DNA of 44,104 nucleotides from Desulfobulbaceae bacterium (GCA_011390165.1 JAABSV010000034.1:1-44104), one strand, 5' to 3'; counted from the first letter of the stretch, positions 28,998 to 38,060 are shown. Notes: a model not told the origin generated them from the letters alone. Translations and numbers: made by a program.

Positions 28998-29328
28998 TAC
29001 TTTCTCCTTGTCAGGTTTAGACCGGTTTTTTCATCCCAAAAAACTGAACTGTCCGGTCCTGTTGTCGTATCTCAGCCTCCGAGATCCGCCGATTCCAATC
29101 TGGCTAGAGGTTGCAGCCAAATTGCCGAGTCACTTTTTTACCATTCCCCGTCCGACGTGAAAGTTCCCTTTGGACGATAATTTCCTTGTGTGTCGTCTTG
29201 TCATGACGTACTTTATCTTTTTTAGACGTAGCTTACCGGCACACTCTTTTTCTGTTATCGAGAACTGAACCTTTCGGCTTCAGATACTTGAAAAGTTTTT
29301 GCTGAGACCTTTAACCAGGAGAATCAGC
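28998..29328. other. AT-richer divergent spacer before the RRM gene
   Basis: No gene seen. Lower in GC than its surroundings. It contains a 7-bp hairpin of T and A runs (29025-29044), a promoter candidate for the RRM gene and a leader hairpin near 29264-29282 (CTGAA/TTCAG). Confidence 0.5.
29198..29226 (+). promoter_or_regulatory. Candidate promoter of the RRM gene
   Basis: TTGTCA (29198-29203), a 17-base spacer and TTTAGA (29221-29226), giving a leader of about 95 bases before the ATG at 29329. Confidence 0.4.
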
Positions 29329-29595
29329 ATGAAACTTTTTATCGGCAGCCTGCCCTATTCCATCACCGAAGCGGAACTTACCGATTTGTGCACTCCCTTC
29401 GGCAGTATTGTCAGCGCCAAACTGGTAGTCGACCAGTTTTCCGGCCAGTCGAAGGGCTTTGCCTTCATCGAGATGGCCAGCCGTTCCGAGGGCCACAAGG
29501 TGATGGAGGGGCTGAATGGTACCGAGTACAAGCACCGCACCCTGGTCTGTAACGAGGCCAAGCCCCTGAAGAAAAAGGGCCCCCGTCGCCACTGA
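29329..29595 (+). CDS. RRM-type RNA-binding protein
   Basis: An 88-residue single RNA-recognition-motif protein. RNP2 is LFIGSL (3-8) and RNP1 is KGFAFIEM (about 43-50), in the order expected of the fold. The C-terminus is short and basic (KPLKKKGPRRH). ATG 29329 has AGGAG eight bases upstream. Bacterial proteins of this type (Rbp family in cyanobacteria and deltaproteobacteria) are often cold-induced and bind single-stranded RNA. The long AT-rich leader is compatible with temperature control, but this is inference. Confidence 0.92.
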   Translation: MKLFIGSLPYSITEAELTDLCTPFGSIVSAKLVVDQFSGQSKGFAFIEMASRSEGHKVMEGLNGTEYKHRTLVCNEAKPLKKKGPRRH

Positions 29596-29670
29596 GCGGG
29601 CATCTTTGCCTATCACATCACCCCTTTCGGGTCCCTTCTCCGCACGTCGGCCCCCATTCCCAGGTCTGCC

Positions 29671-29705
29671 GGCCACCAGTTTCCGGTTGGTGGCCTCTTA
29701 CTCTT
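29671..29705 (+). terminator. Terminator-like hairpin after the RRM gene
   Basis: GGCCACCA (29671-29678) and TGGTGGCC (29688-29695) form a perfect 8-bp stem with a 9-base loop, followed by TCTTACTCTT. It abuts the stop codon of the convergent 57-residue gene. Confidence 0.55.
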
Positions 29706-29871
29706 CGCTGAGGTAGCCGCGCAACTTTTCCAGCAGCGATTCGGGCAGGTCGCGGTTGTACATGAAGGCCTCCGCCTCCTCGCCGGTGATCTGTTGTTTG
29801 ATTTCCAGAGGGAGAGAGCGGAGGACCGCCACCCGTTGCGGGTCGGGTTTTTGTTTGCTGTTGTCTGCCAT
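29698..29871 (-). CDS. Small conserved-looking protein, 57 residues
   Basis: From ATG 29869-29871 to TAA 29698-29700. The product begins MADNSKQKPDPQRVAVL and continues with SLPLEIKQQITGEEAEAFMYN and an acidic C-terminus (YLSEE). It is soluble, helical and without cysteines. AGGGG lies six bases before the start. Codon use matches the neighbours, and the composition looks like a genuine protein, unlike the arginine/proline-rich product of the overlapping frame. Function unknown. It may be read with enolase, whose stop it follows on the same strand. Confidence 0.7.
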   Translation of the reverse strand: MADNSKQKPDPQRVAVLRSLPLEIKQQITGEEAEAFMYNRDLPESLLEKLRGYLSEE

Positions 29872-29952
29872 TGCGGCCCCTGTCTTCTGCGGTCTGAGTT
29901 CTGGGTTCGGAGTGCGGGAAATGAGGCGAGATCCTGCTCGGTCACTCTATCT

Positions 29953-29990
29953 CCCCGGCGGCCTGCCCTGAGGCCGCCGGGGAAGCCTTT
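29953..29990. terminator. Strong hairpin at the 3' end of enolase
   Basis: CCCCGGCGGCCT (29953-29964) and AGGCCGCCGGGG (29971-29982) form a perfect 12-bp stem with a 6-base loop. It lies directly after the enolase stop. The T-run (AAGCCTTTTT) is on the plus-strand side, so it would terminate plus-strand transcription best. For enolase it may act as a 3'-end stabiliser or a Rho-assisted terminator. Confidence 0.6.
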
Positions 29991-31262
29991 TTACCAGTAG
30001 TAGAGGGCTGCGCCGCCCAGTTCCTGCTCGATTTCCAGCAAGCGGTTGTACTTGGCGATCCTTTCGCTGCGCGAGGCGGAGCCGGTCTTCAACTGGCCGC
30101 CGTCCATGGCCACGGCGAAGTCGGCCAGGAAGGTGTCCTCAGTCTCGCCGGAGCGGTGGGAGATGAAGTAGCGCCAGCCGGCGTCCCGGCACATCCGCAC
30201 GGCGTCGATGCTCTCCGAGACGGTGCCGATCTGGTTGAGTTTGATCAGCACCGAGTTGGCGGTCTTTTCGGCGATCCCCCGGGCGATATAGCGGGTGTTG
30301 GTGACGAAGATATCGTCACCGACCACATCCACCCGGCCGCCCACCTGGCGGGTGAACTCGCGGAAGCCCTCCCAGTCGTGTTCGGCGAGCGGGTCTTCCC
30401 AGGAGACAATGGGATACTTGTTCACCCACTCCACCCCCATGGCGATGAGGTCGGCGGTGCTCATCTTGCCGGCGCCGCTGCGGCTCAGGTCGTAGGTGCT
30501 GGTCAGATCGGGGGAGAAGGAACTGGCGGCACTGTCCAGGGAGATGGCGATGTCCTTGCCGGGGGAGTAGCCGGCCTTTTCGATCGCCGCCATGATGATC
30601 TCCATCACTGCCTCGTTGCTCTCCAGATTGGGGGCGAAGCCTCCCTCGTCACCGACACTGGTGGCCAAACGGCGCGCCTTGAGCAGCTTTTTCAGGGTGT
30701 GGAAGGTCTCGGCGATGTAGCGCAGCCCCTCGCCAAAGCTGGGTGCCCCCACCGGTACCGCCATGAACTCCTGGATATCGACGCTGTTGTCGGCGTGGGC
30801 GCCGCCGTTGATGATATTCATCGCCGGTACCGGAATTCTCCTGGCACCGCTACCGCCCAGATAGCGGTAGAGGGGGAGGCCCATGGAGCGGGCGGCGGCC
30901 CGGGCCACGGCCATGGAGACGCCAAGGATGGCGTTGGCGCCAAGTTTTGACTTGTTGGCGGTCCCGTCCAGTTCAAGCATGCGCCGGTCCACCGCCACCT
31001 GGCCAGAGGCGGCCATGCCGAGCAGTGCCGGGGCAATGATGGCGTTGACGTTGCTCACCGCCTGCAGCACCCCCTTGCCCAGATAGCGCCCCATGTCGCC
31101 ATCGCGCAGTTCGATGGCCTCGTTTTCGCCGGTGCTGGCCCCGGAGGGCACCGAGGCGGAGACGGCGGTGCCGTCGGCCAGTTCCACAAACACCCGTACC
31201 GTGGGGTTGCCACGGGAGTCGAGAATCTCCATCCCCCGAACTGATTTGATCGCGTCTTTCAT
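29991..31262 (-). CDS. eno: Enolase
   Basis: A 423-residue glycolytic enzyme interconverting 2-phosphoglycerate and phosphoenolpyruvate. All expected elements are visible: [56 protein letters not shown], the metal ligands in [15 protein letters not shown] and VGDDIFVTN, the catalytic lysine in LIKLNQIGT, and SHRSGETED with LKTGS. The start is ATG 31260-31262, with GAGGA upstream and the normal family N-terminus. Upstream ATGs at 31298 and beyond lack a ribosome site. A promoter lies about 62 bases upstream. Confidence 0.96.
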   Translation of the reverse strand: MKDAIKSVRGMEILDSRGNPTVRVFVELADGTAVSASVPSGASTGENEAIELRDGDMGRYLGKGVLQAVSNVNAIIAPALLGMAASGQVAVDRRMLELDGTANKSKLGANAILGVSMAVARAAARSMGLPLYRYLGGSGARRIPVPAMNIINGGAHADNSVDIQEFMAVPVGAPSFGEGLRYIAETFHTLKKLLKARRLATSVGDEGGFAPNLESNEAVMEIIMAAIEKAGYSPGKDIAISLDSAASSFSPDLTSTYDLSRSGAGKMSTADLIAMGVEWVNKYPIVSWEDPLAEHDWEGFREFTRQVGGRVDVVGDDIFVTNTRYIARGIAEKTANSVLIKLNQIGTVSESIDAVRMCRDAGWRYFISHRSGETEDTFLADFAVAMDGGQLKTGSASRSERIAKYNRLLEIEQELGGAALYYW

Positions 31263-31323
31263 CTGCAGGTTCCTCAGGCTGAGGTTGATGTTGTCCATCG
31301 GTCGGCTAGCCACAATTCCTGTC

Positions 31324-31352
31324 ACTATATAGCGATCTGCAGTGGCTGCCAA
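31324..31352 (-). promoter_or_regulatory. Candidate enolase promoter
   Basis: Reading the minus strand: TTGGCA (31352-31347), a 17-base spacer and TATAGT (31329-31324). The -10 is 62 bases before the enolase ATG. Good matches at both elements. Confidence 0.6.
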
Positions 31353-31376
31353 TCCTTTTCCTGTCCGCGGCGGCCA

Positions 31377-31565
31377 GCCCGGCTGGTGCTTGCCCCTCAT
31401 GCCGGCCGGTGCCCGCCCGCATAGCCGGCTGGTGCCGGGGCCACTAGCCGACCTTGTCGGCGCTGGCCTTACCGACCCTGTCGGTGCTGGTCTTACCGGT
31501 CCTGTCGGCGCCCGGTATTAGTGGCCCTCTCGGTGCTGGCCTTACCGACCCTGTCGTCCCCCTTG
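31377..31565. repeat. Degenerate 24-base tandem repeats between eno and the acetylation cassette
   Basis: Five clear units of 24, 24, 24, 25 and 24 bases run from 31439 to 31559 (unit boundaries 31439, 31463, 31487, 31511, 31536). The best-conserved pair is 31463-31486 and 31536-31559. More decayed units (GCCGGCTGGTGC type) extend back to about 31377. There are no spacers, so this is not CRISPR. The 24-base length would keep a reading frame, but no credible gene uses it. The remainder of the 477-base spacer shows nothing else apart from the enolase promoter. Confidence 0.8.
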
Positions 31566-31739
31566 TTACCGGCGGTGCCCCGGCTCTCCGGCTCCCGGAT
31601 TGACCGATTTTCCTCGCTTGTCCCGGACTGGCCGGGTATTGTAGAGGGCTCATTAAGAGGATATGCGGCCATTTTTCACCAGCTGAGAGAGGGACGTGCA
31701 GCTGTATTCTGGAGAGCCGACGGGAGAGATACAAGGCGG

Positions 31740-32495
31740 ATGAGCGAGGTAAAGGCTAAGGTCGACAAGGTGCCACTTACCCAACAGTTGCACAACGAGC
31801 AGGGGGCTCTGGCCAGGTACCGCGCCAAGGCGGCCGGTGATCTGCCGCCGGGCCGTTTTCTCCTCTACGAGCTGTTTGCCCTGGTCGCTGCCGATCTCGG
31901 TGGCGCCGGCGGCTACCTCTTGCGCAAGTGGCTGGGGCGCCCACTCTTCAAGGCCTTTGGCGGCGGGGTGATTCTCGGCCGGGGCCTGGTGCTCCGCCAT
32001 CCGGGGCAGATCTCCCTTGGCGACCAGGTGGCGGTGGACGACTACTGCTTTCTTGATGCCGGCGGCAGTGGCGAGGCCGGGGTGGAATTGCGGGCCGGGG
32101 TGGTCCTCTCCCGCAACTGCACGGTCCAGGGCAAGACCGGCCCGGTGCTTTTCGAAGAGCGGGTCGATGTTGGCTGCAACTGTGTGTTCACGTCGGTCAC
32201 CGGGATTACCGTCGGGGCCGGCACCATCGTTGCCGCCAACTGTTACGTTGGCGGCGCCAGATACCACCACGCCGATCTTGACCGACCGATCATGGAGCAG
32301 GGCATCTATTCGCGTGGGCCCATTAGCATCGGTGCCGCCTCCTGGATCGGTGCCGGGGCGACCATCCTTGACGGGGTGCGGCTCGGCCGGGGGGTGATTG
32401 TCGGCGCCGGCTCGGTAGTTACCGGCGATGTCGCCGACCACACCATTGTCGCCGGGGTGCCGGCAAAACCGATCGGCAGCCGATTCGCCGGCTGA
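31740..32495 (+). CDS. Hexapeptide-repeat acyltransferase
   Basis: A 251-residue left-handed beta-helix acyltransferase. Residues about 1-70 are helical; from about 80 the [LIV]-G-x(4) hexapeptide pattern is clear (VILGRGLVLRH, ISLGDQVAVDD, GAGTIVAANCYVGG, IGAASWIGAGATILDGVRLGRGVIVGAGSVV), ending AGVPAKPIG. The ending is that of NodL/LacA/WcaF-type O-acetyltransferases using acetyl-CoA. It is cytoplasmic. ATG 31740 has AAGG upstream. It is the first gene of the cassette, and the next gene starts 70 bases later. It may acetylate a lipid-linked precursor while the MBOAT system acts outside, or its product may be unrelated to the MBOAT. The acceptor is unknown. Confidence 0.85.
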   Translation: MSEVKAKVDKVPLTQQLHNEQGALARYRAKAAGDLPPGRFLLYELFALVAADLGGAGGYLLRKWLGRPLFKAFGGGVILGRGLVLRHPGQISLGDQVAVDDYCFLDAGGSGEAGVELRAGVVLSRNCTVQGKTGPVLFEERVDVGCNCVFTSVTGITVGAGTIVAANCYVGGARYHHADLDRPIMEQGIYSRGPISIGAASWIGAGATILDGVRLGRGVIVGAGSVVTGDVADHTIVAGVPAKPIGSRFAG

Positions 32496-32565
32496 CACTG
32501 CACCGGGCAATCCCACGCCGGAGACCTTCAGGATGTCGGCGGTACCAGAAAACTACAGGAGTCCC

Positions 32566-34626
32566 ATGACGTTTCGTTTTTTTTCTTTCTTCTCGATGCA
32601 GTTTTTTCTCCTCGTTGTTCTGCTTTTTTCCCTCCCCCAGTTACCGGCGGCAGCGGAGCCGGTGGAGGCCTGGACCGGCCGCCATACCCGCCTGGTCTGG
32701 CTGCAGGACCATGGTAACGGCAGCGATACCCTGGCCCACGGCCGGAATCTGCTCCTCTACGGCTACGACTCTCGTGACGGCCGGGGAGAACGGCCGCTGG
32801 TGAGCGAGGCGGGAGGGTACTTCAAGCCCCTCTTCACCCCCGACGGGCAGGCAGTGGTCTACAGTGACCGTCAGGCCCGACAGATGTATCTTCTTGATTG
32901 GCAGAGCGGCAAGCGGAGTGAACTCGGTTCCGGGGTGGCGGTGGCTGTCTGGCAGGGGCCGGGCCGCGGCCTGCTGCGCCGGAAGACCACCTGGGTCTAC
33001 TGTTTCTCCGGCCCCCAACCGGAAAACAAATACGGCACCTCCCAGCCGCTCTACCGTTTTCCTCTCGACCAGCCGGAGAAAAAGGAGCTGATCTGGGACA
33101 AGACCAACCTTGCCTGGGACAACATCCAGCTCTCCCGCGACGGCCGGCTGCTGGGCGGGCTCTTCCCCTGGCCCGACGCCGGTGTGCTGTGGACAGCGGA
33201 GCGGCGCTGGCAACGGTTCGGCAAGGGGTGCTGGACCTCGCTCAGCCCGGACAACTCCGGGCTGCTCTGGGTCTTTGACGGGCTGCACCGCAATATTCAG
33301 GTCTATCAGGTGAACAGTGGCGAGAACTGGCAGGTGAACATCAACGGCGCGCCGGAGGTGGGGGGCTGGGAGGTCTACCACCCGCGTTGGAGCAACCACC
33401 CCCGCTACTTCGTGGTCACCGGCCCCTACGAGAAGGGGGAGGGCGGCAACCGAATCGGTGGCGGCGGCGAGAAGGTGGAGATCTTCATCGGTCGTTTTTC
33501 CCCGGATATCCGCAAGGTGGAGAGCTGGTTCCAACTGAGCCGCAACCAGCGGGCCGATTTTTTCCCCGACCTCTGGCTGGCCGGGGGTGAGGGGGAGAGT
33601 CTGGCCCAGGCGACGGCGGCAGGCGATGGGCCGGTGGCCGCCGAACGGCCGGCTGCCGACAGCCTGGTCTTCGTCTGGGAGGATATGCAGGCCGCCAACC
33701 AACTGGACGAGCAGAGCCCGATTGGCTTCTACCAGTCCAGCCTCCGTCTGCGTGGCCAGGCCCTGCCCAGCCGCCATTTCCAACTGGCCACCGGTGGTGG
33801 CTGGGCGGAAACCGGTGATGCCGGGGCAAGGTTTGGCCCGGCGATTGCCGCCAGCGGCCAGCTCAGTCTGGAGCTGATCCTCACCCCGACTGCCGGCCAG
33901 CGGGGGGAGGTGCTCTCCCTGGCCGGCAGCGGCGGGCCGCTGCTCCGCCTGGTGCAGGAGGGTGAGGAGTTGCGCCTCGACCCAGCCGGCGGCGAGGGCG
34001 GCAAGCCGCTCAGCTGGCCCGGGCTGCTTGTCGCCGGTCAGCCCCGCCATCTCCTCCTCACCGTCGGCGAGGGCCGGCTGGAACTCTTTGTCGACGGGGC
34101 CAGCCAGGGCAAAGAGAGCCTGGCCCTGTCATTTGCCGACCAGCCGATCAACCGCTTCACCCTCGGTGACCCGGCTGGTGGCTGGCATGGTCTCTTGGAG
34201 GGGATTGCCGTCTATGACCGGGTTCTTGACCAGGCGGAGGTGGTGGCCGGCCGGCAGGCCCTGGCCGACCGGCTGGTGGCAAAAAGCCCTTTGCCGCGGC
34301 TGGTGGTCAACGGCCGGCTGGCGGAGCACACCGCCATCCCCGACCCGGAGAATATCGGTGCCTACAGCCGGGCCTTGGTGGTGAACAGCTATGCCGTGGA
34401 AGAGGTGGTGGAGGGAGAGTACGCTGAAAAGCGGCTGGTGGTAGCCGAATGGGCGGTTCTTGACCGTCAGGTGGTGAGGGAGTACCGGCAGCCGGCGCCC
34501 TCGGAGCGGCTGGTTCTGGAGCGGTTCGCCGATCAGCCGCAACTGGAAGGGGAGCGGCAGTTGATGGATATCTTTGAGCCGGACCTGGATCTCTACTACC
34601 GCCTGCCGCCAAGTCTGGGGGGATAG
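32566..34626 (+). CDS. Exported beta-propeller/LamG protein
   Basis: A 686-residue protein; ATG 32566 with AGGAG upstream. A signal peptide (FFLLVVLLFSLPQLPAAA) is followed by repeated propeller-like blades (about 40-400; LFTPDGQAVVYSDRQARQMYLLDWQSG is typical of TolB/WD40-like blades). A concanavalin-type LamG domain follows (about 420-560: LSLELILTPTAGQRGEV, HLLLTVGEGRLELFVDG, GLLEGIAVYDRVLDQAEV). The last 120 residues are not recognised. LamG and propeller domains often bind carbohydrate, so it could present a polysaccharide to the acetylation machinery. It has no counterpart in the classical alginate acetylation set. Function is inferred from context. Confidence 0.72.
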   Translation: MTFRFFSFFSMQFFLLVVLLFSLPQLPAAAEPVEAWTGRHTRLVWLQDHGNGSDTLAHGRNLLLYGYDSRDGRGERPLVSEAGGYFKPLFTPDGQAVVYSDRQARQMYLLDWQSGKRSELGSGVAVAVWQGPGRGLLRRKTTWVYCFSGPQPENKYGTSQPLYRFPLDQPEKKELIWDKTNLAWDNIQLSRDGRLLGGLFPWPDAGVLWTAERRWQRFGKGCWTSLSPDNSGLLWVFDGLHRNIQVYQVNSGENWQVNINGAPEVGGWEVYHPRWSNHPRYFVVTGPYEKGEGGNRIGGGGEKVEIFIGRFSPDIRKVESWFQLSRNQRADFFPDLWLAGGEGESLAQATAAGDGPVAAERPAADSLVFVWEDMQAANQLDEQSPIGFYQSSLRLRGQALPSRHFQLATGGGWAETGDAGARFGPAIAASGQLSLELILTPTAGQRGEVLSLAGSGGPLLRLVQEGEELRLDPAGGEGGKPLSWPGLLVAGQPRHLLLTVGEGRLELFVDGASQGKESLALSFADQPINRFTLGDPAGGWHGLLEGIAVYDRVLDQAEVVAGRQALADRLVAKSPLPRLVVNGRLAEHTAIPDPENIGAYSRALVVNSYAVEEVVEGEYAEKRLVVAEWAVLDRQVVREYRQPAPSERLVLERFADQPQLEGERQLMDIFEPDLDLYYRLPPSLGG

Positions 34627-34649
34627 GCCGGGAAGGTTGGAGAACAGGC

Positions 34650-34730
34650 CAGCCCGGCTACCCGTTTGCCGAGATGAAGGCCGACTATGGTGAACAGGCC
34701 GGTAACCATACCGACCACCAGGGCCGGGGT
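34650..34730 (-). pseudogene. Possible relic of an mntP-type manganese exporter
   Basis: On the minus strand a 27-residue piece reads TPALVVGMVTGLFTIVGLHL followed by GKRVAGL. This strongly recalls the transmembrane segment of MntP proteins (x-PALVIGxVTxxxTxxGxxLGRRLG). The flanking frame does not resemble the family and both ends are missing. It may be a decayed fragment left in the 211-base gap between the propeller gene and the MBOAT gene, or a chance resemblance. Confidence 0.35.
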
Positions 34731-34837
34731 GGATCTTTCTTTTGTCAAGGTGTGGCGCCGGCCGGATTGGCCGGTGTTCGCGGCAAGCTGTAAAGCCAAC
34801 CGGCAAGAAAATGTAAAGGGGCTTGTCGCCGCCGTCG

Positions 34838-36253
34838 ATGGTCTTTTCCTCCCATATCTTTCTCTATTACTTCCTGCCCCTCAGCCTGCTCCTCTATTTT
34901 TCGGTGCCGGTCCGGCGGAGGAACCTGCTGCTCACCGGGCTCAGCTACCTTTTCTATGGCTGGTCCAACCCCCTCTTTACCCTTCTCCTGCTCTTCTCCA
35001 CCGTGGTCGATTACCGTTGTGGTCTGGTGATCGGCCGAGCCAGCGGGGACCAGCAGCGGCGGCGGAAAATCGCCTTGGCCATCTCCATCATCGCCAACCT
35101 CGGCCTGCTCGGATTCTTCAAATACAGCGGCTTCGCTCTGGAGAGCTGCAACCAGCTACTCGCCGCCCTCGCCGGGGAGAGCCTTGCGCCGCTGCCGGTT
35201 CTCCATTTCCTCCTCCCCTTGGGGATCTCCTTCTACACCTTTCAGTCGATGAGCTACAGCATCGACCTCTACCGTGGCCAGGCCCGCCATATCGAGAATT
35301 TTTTTGATTTTGCCTGTTTCGTGTCGATGTTTCCGCAGCTGGTTGCCGGGCCGATCATCCGTTTTCAGGAGGTCGCCAGGCAACTGGTCGAACGGACACA
35401 CAGCCTGGAGAAGTTCGCCCGCGGGGTCGCCTTCTTTATCCTCGGGCTAAGTAAAAAGATTCTTCTTGCCAACTCCTGCGGCAAGATCGCCGATCTGGCC
35501 TTTGCCGGCGGCAGTATCAATCCCCTGGACGCCTGGTTTGGCATCGTTGCCTACAGCTTCCAGATTTACTTTGATTTCAGCGGCTATTCCGACATGGCCA
35601 TCGGCCTCGGGCTGATGTTCGGCTTTGTCTTCGCGAAAAATTTTGACTCCCCCTACCGTGCCGCCTCGATTACCGAGTTCTGGCAGCGCTGGCATATCTC
35701 CCTTTCCACCTGGCTGCGGGAGTACCTCTATATCCCCCTGGGCGGCAACCGGCGGGGGCGAGTCCGCACCGCCGTCAATCTGGCCCTGGTGATGCTCCTC
35801 GGTGGGCTTTGGCATGGCGCGTCGTGGAATTTTGTCATCTGGGGAGCAGTGCACGGGGTGCTGCTCGGCGGTGAGCGGTTACTGGGGAAACGGCCGCTCT
35901 ACCACAGCTTCCCCCGGCCGCTGCGGGTTGCCGCCACCTTTGTGCTGGTGCTGATCGCCTGGGTCTTTTTCCGGGCCGAGACCCTCGGCGCGGCGCTTGC
36001 CTACCTCGGCTCTCTTTTTGCCCTGACGCCGGTGCCGGCCAGTTCGTCCCTGCTTCCGGCCCTGCTCTACACCCCCTACCACCTGCTGGCCATGGCCCTG
36101 GCGGCGCTGGTGGTGTGGCGGGCACCACAGAGCTGGGAGTGGAGCCGGCAACTGGGGCCGGTGAAGATTGTTCTGCTGCTCCTCCTTCTCGCCCTTTCCC
36201 TGGCGGTGTTGAGCATGCAGTCGTATAATCCCTTTATCTACTTTAACTTCTGA
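34838..36253 (+). CDS. AlgI-like MBOAT O-acyltransferase
   Basis: A 471-residue inner-membrane protein with about ten or more spans. It has the MBOAT/AlgI signatures: FLPLGISFYTFQSMSYSIDLYRG, FPQLVAGPIIRF, FWQRWHISLSTWLREYLYIP, LGGNRRG and the active-site histidine in LLGGLWHGASWNFVIWG. AlgI-type proteins pass acetyl groups across the membrane to periplasmic AlgJ/AlgX/AlgF partners. ATG 34838 is chosen because it begins the usual N-terminus (MVFSSHIFLYYFLPL); a TTG at 34823 is also open. Two AlgJ-like proteins follow within 63 and 12 bases. The acceptor glycan is unknown, as no alginate or cellulose genes are in view. Confidence 0.93.
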   Translation: MVFSSHIFLYYFLPLSLLLYFSVPVRRRNLLLTGLSYLFYGWSNPLFTLLLLFSTVVDYRCGLVIGRASGDQQRRRKIALAISIIANLGLLGFFKYSGFALESCNQLLAALAGESLAPLPVLHFLLPLGISFYTFQSMSYSIDLYRGQARHIENFFDFACFVSMFPQLVAGPIIRFQEVARQLVERTHSLEKFARGVAFFILGLSKKILLANSCGKIADLAFAGGSINPLDAWFGIVAYSFQIYFDFSGYSDMAIGLGLMFGFVFAKNFDSPYRAASITEFWQRWHISLSTWLREYLYIPLGGNRRGRVRTAVNLALVMLLGGLWHGASWNFVIWGAVHGVLLGGERLLGKRPLYHSFPRPLRVAATFVLVLIAWVFFRAETLGAALAYLGSLFALTPVPASSSLLPALLYTPYHLLAMALAALVVWRAPQSWEWSRQLGPVKIVLLLLLLALSLAVLSMQSYNPFIYFNF

Positions 36254-36315
36254 TTGGCCAGCAGAGATGGCCAGGACCGACGAGGGGCCGGCAGAGGAGA
36301 CAATGCATAGAAGGG

Positions 36316-38049
36316 GTGGGGCTGGTGGCAGCCGGAAAGTTGACGAACAATGAGAGCAGAGAGGCGGTGGCGGCACGGGAGGTTGGCCGGACCGCCATCT
36401 CCTGGAGACTGGCGGTACTGCTCAGCACCCTCTTTCTGCTGGTGCTCTTTGCCGTGCCGGTGGCGCAGTATGCGCGCGACCGGTCGGCCGGCAGAGAACC
36501 GTTTCCCCCCTTCACCCTGTCGGCGACCGGGCCGGATGGTAGCCTGGTCGACCGGATCCGCACCGCCAATAACGGGGTGCTCCGCTTCTTTGCCGATCTG
36601 GAGGAACAGCTCGAAGAGAACAGTTTTCTTCGCCGGTTCTTTCTCCCTCCTCTGCAGGAGGTCTTTCTCCGCATTCTCGGAGAGGGGAACCGGCAGGTAG
36701 TGCCCGGCCGGGCCGGGACGCTCTTCTATGCCCCCGATATCGAGGCTATTCTCGGCCCCCCATTTCTCGATGGCCAGCGGCTGTTGGTGAGAGCGGGCGA
36801 GCACGACCCCGGGCAGCCGCCTCCCGTGCCTGACCCTCGCCCGGCAATCCTCTCTTTTCACCGCCAACTGGCGGCGCGGGGAATAACCCTCATTCTCCTG
36901 CCGGTAGCGGTGAAGCCGGCCATCGAGCCGGAAAAACTGACCGGTCGGCCAGCCTTGGGCAAGGCCCCTTTGGCCAACCGTTCCTGGCCGGCCCTTCGTG
37001 ACGAGTTGGCCGGCCAGGGGGTGCGGATCTTCTCCAGCCGGACGCTGCTCCGCTCGTATGCCGAGGGGCATGGCGCCGCTTTTCTGGCCACCGACAGCCA
37101 CTGGCTGCCCGGGGCCATGGAGACGGTGGCCCGACAGCTGGCGGCGGCCATCGCCGCTGACTTTCCCGACCTTGCCGGTGAGCTGAGGTGGCAACGGCGG
37201 CAGGTGACGGTAGCCAGCGCCGGTGATATCGCCGGAATGCTCACCCTCACTCCAGGAAGCGACCTCTATCCCGCCGAGGAGGTTAGCCTTCAGCAGGTCT
37301 ACAACAGCCGTGAGGAGTACTGGCAGCCGGAACCAAGCGCGCCGATTCTGCTCCTTGGCGACTCGTTCAGCAACATCTACTCCTTTGCCGGCCTTGGGTG
37401 GGGGCAGGCGGCCGGTCTGGCCGAGCAGCTCAGTTTTTACCTGCAAAGCGATATTGACCTGCTGGCCAGAAATGACGATGGTGCCTTTGCCAGCCGGGAG
37501 ATGCTGGCCACCGAACTGGGTCGTGGCCGTGACCGACTGGCCGGCAAGAAACTGGTGATATGGCAGTTCGCCGAACGTGAGCTGGCCCTGGGAGACTGGC
37601 GACCGGTGCGCCTGGAACTGGCCGAACCGGCAGCGGGCCCTGCCGGCGGCGGCTTCTATCTGGCGCCAGCAGGAAATATGGTGGTGGCCGAAGGGGTGGT
37701 AGCAAGCATCTCCCGCTCCCCCCGTCCCGGCTCGGTGCCCTACCGGGACAATCTCCTTACCCTCCATCTCCTTGATATGCAAGTTGCCGGAGATGCAGGT
37801 GGCGAGGAGCAGGCCCTGGTCTATGCCTGGGGGATGCGTGACAACCGGCTCACCCCCATTGCCGGCCTTCGCCCCGGCGACCAGGTCCGTTTATCTTTGC
37901 GCCGCTGGGACGAAGTGGTGGCGGAGTACGGCGGCTTTCGGCGAACGGCGCTGGCCGACGAACTCCTCGAACTGGAGCTGCCCAACTGGGGCAGCCTGTT
38001 GCCGGGGCCGGGTCACGGACAGCCGCCGACAAAAGACCCTCTACCCTAA
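36316..38049 (+). CDS. AlgJ/AlgX-like SGNH acetyltransferase, long form
   Basis: A 577-residue protein anchored by one N-terminal span (LAVLLSTLFLLVLFAVPVAQY, about 33-53), the rest periplasmic. SGNH catalytic motifs of the AlgJ/AlgX type are TDSHW (D260, H262) and LLLGDSFSN (D349, S350). The region about 100-200 has the family pattern (GTLFYAPDIEAI, RGITLILLPVAVKPAI). After about residue 430 an extra 140-residue domain, beta-rich by its look (VLLARxD to LELPNWGS), extends past a normal AlgJ. The start is uncertain: GTG 36316 or GTG 36325, the latter with AAGGGG upstream. It starts 62 bases after the MBOAT stop. Confidence 0.85.
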   Translation: MGLVAAGKLTNNESREAVAAREVGRTAISWRLAVLLSTLFLLVLFAVPVAQYARDRSAGREPFPPFTLSATGPDGSLVDRIRTANNGVLRFFADLEEQLEENSFLRRFFLPPLQEVFLRILGEGNRQVVPGRAGTLFYAPDIEAILGPPFLDGQRLLVRAGEHDPGQPPPVPDPRPAILSFHRQLAARGITLILLPVAVKPAIEPEKLTGRPALGKAPLANRSWPALRDELAGQGVRIFSSRTLLRSYAEGHGAAFLATDSHWLPGAMETVARQLAAAIAADFPDLAGELRWQRRQVTVASAGDIAGMLTLTPGSDLYPAEEVSLQQVYNSREEYWQPEPSAPILLLGDSFSNIYSFAGLGWGQAAGLAEQLSFYLQSDIDLLARNDDGAFASREMLATELGRGRDRLAGKKLVIWQFAERELALGDWRPVRLELAEPAAGPAGGGFYLAPAGNMVVAEGVVASISRSPRPGSVPYRDNLLTLHLLDMQVAGDAGGEEQALVYAWGMRDNRLTPIAGLRPGDQVRLSLRRWDEVVAEYGGFRRTALADELLELELPNWGSLLPGPGHGQPPTKDPLP

Positions 38050-38060
38050 CTCTTTGACCA

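Noticed and set aside
31444..31734. A 96-codon minus-strand frame with octapeptide repeats (DRVGKAST type)
   Set aside because: The peptide periodicity is a by-product of the 24-base tandem repeats. There is no ribosome site and no known domain.
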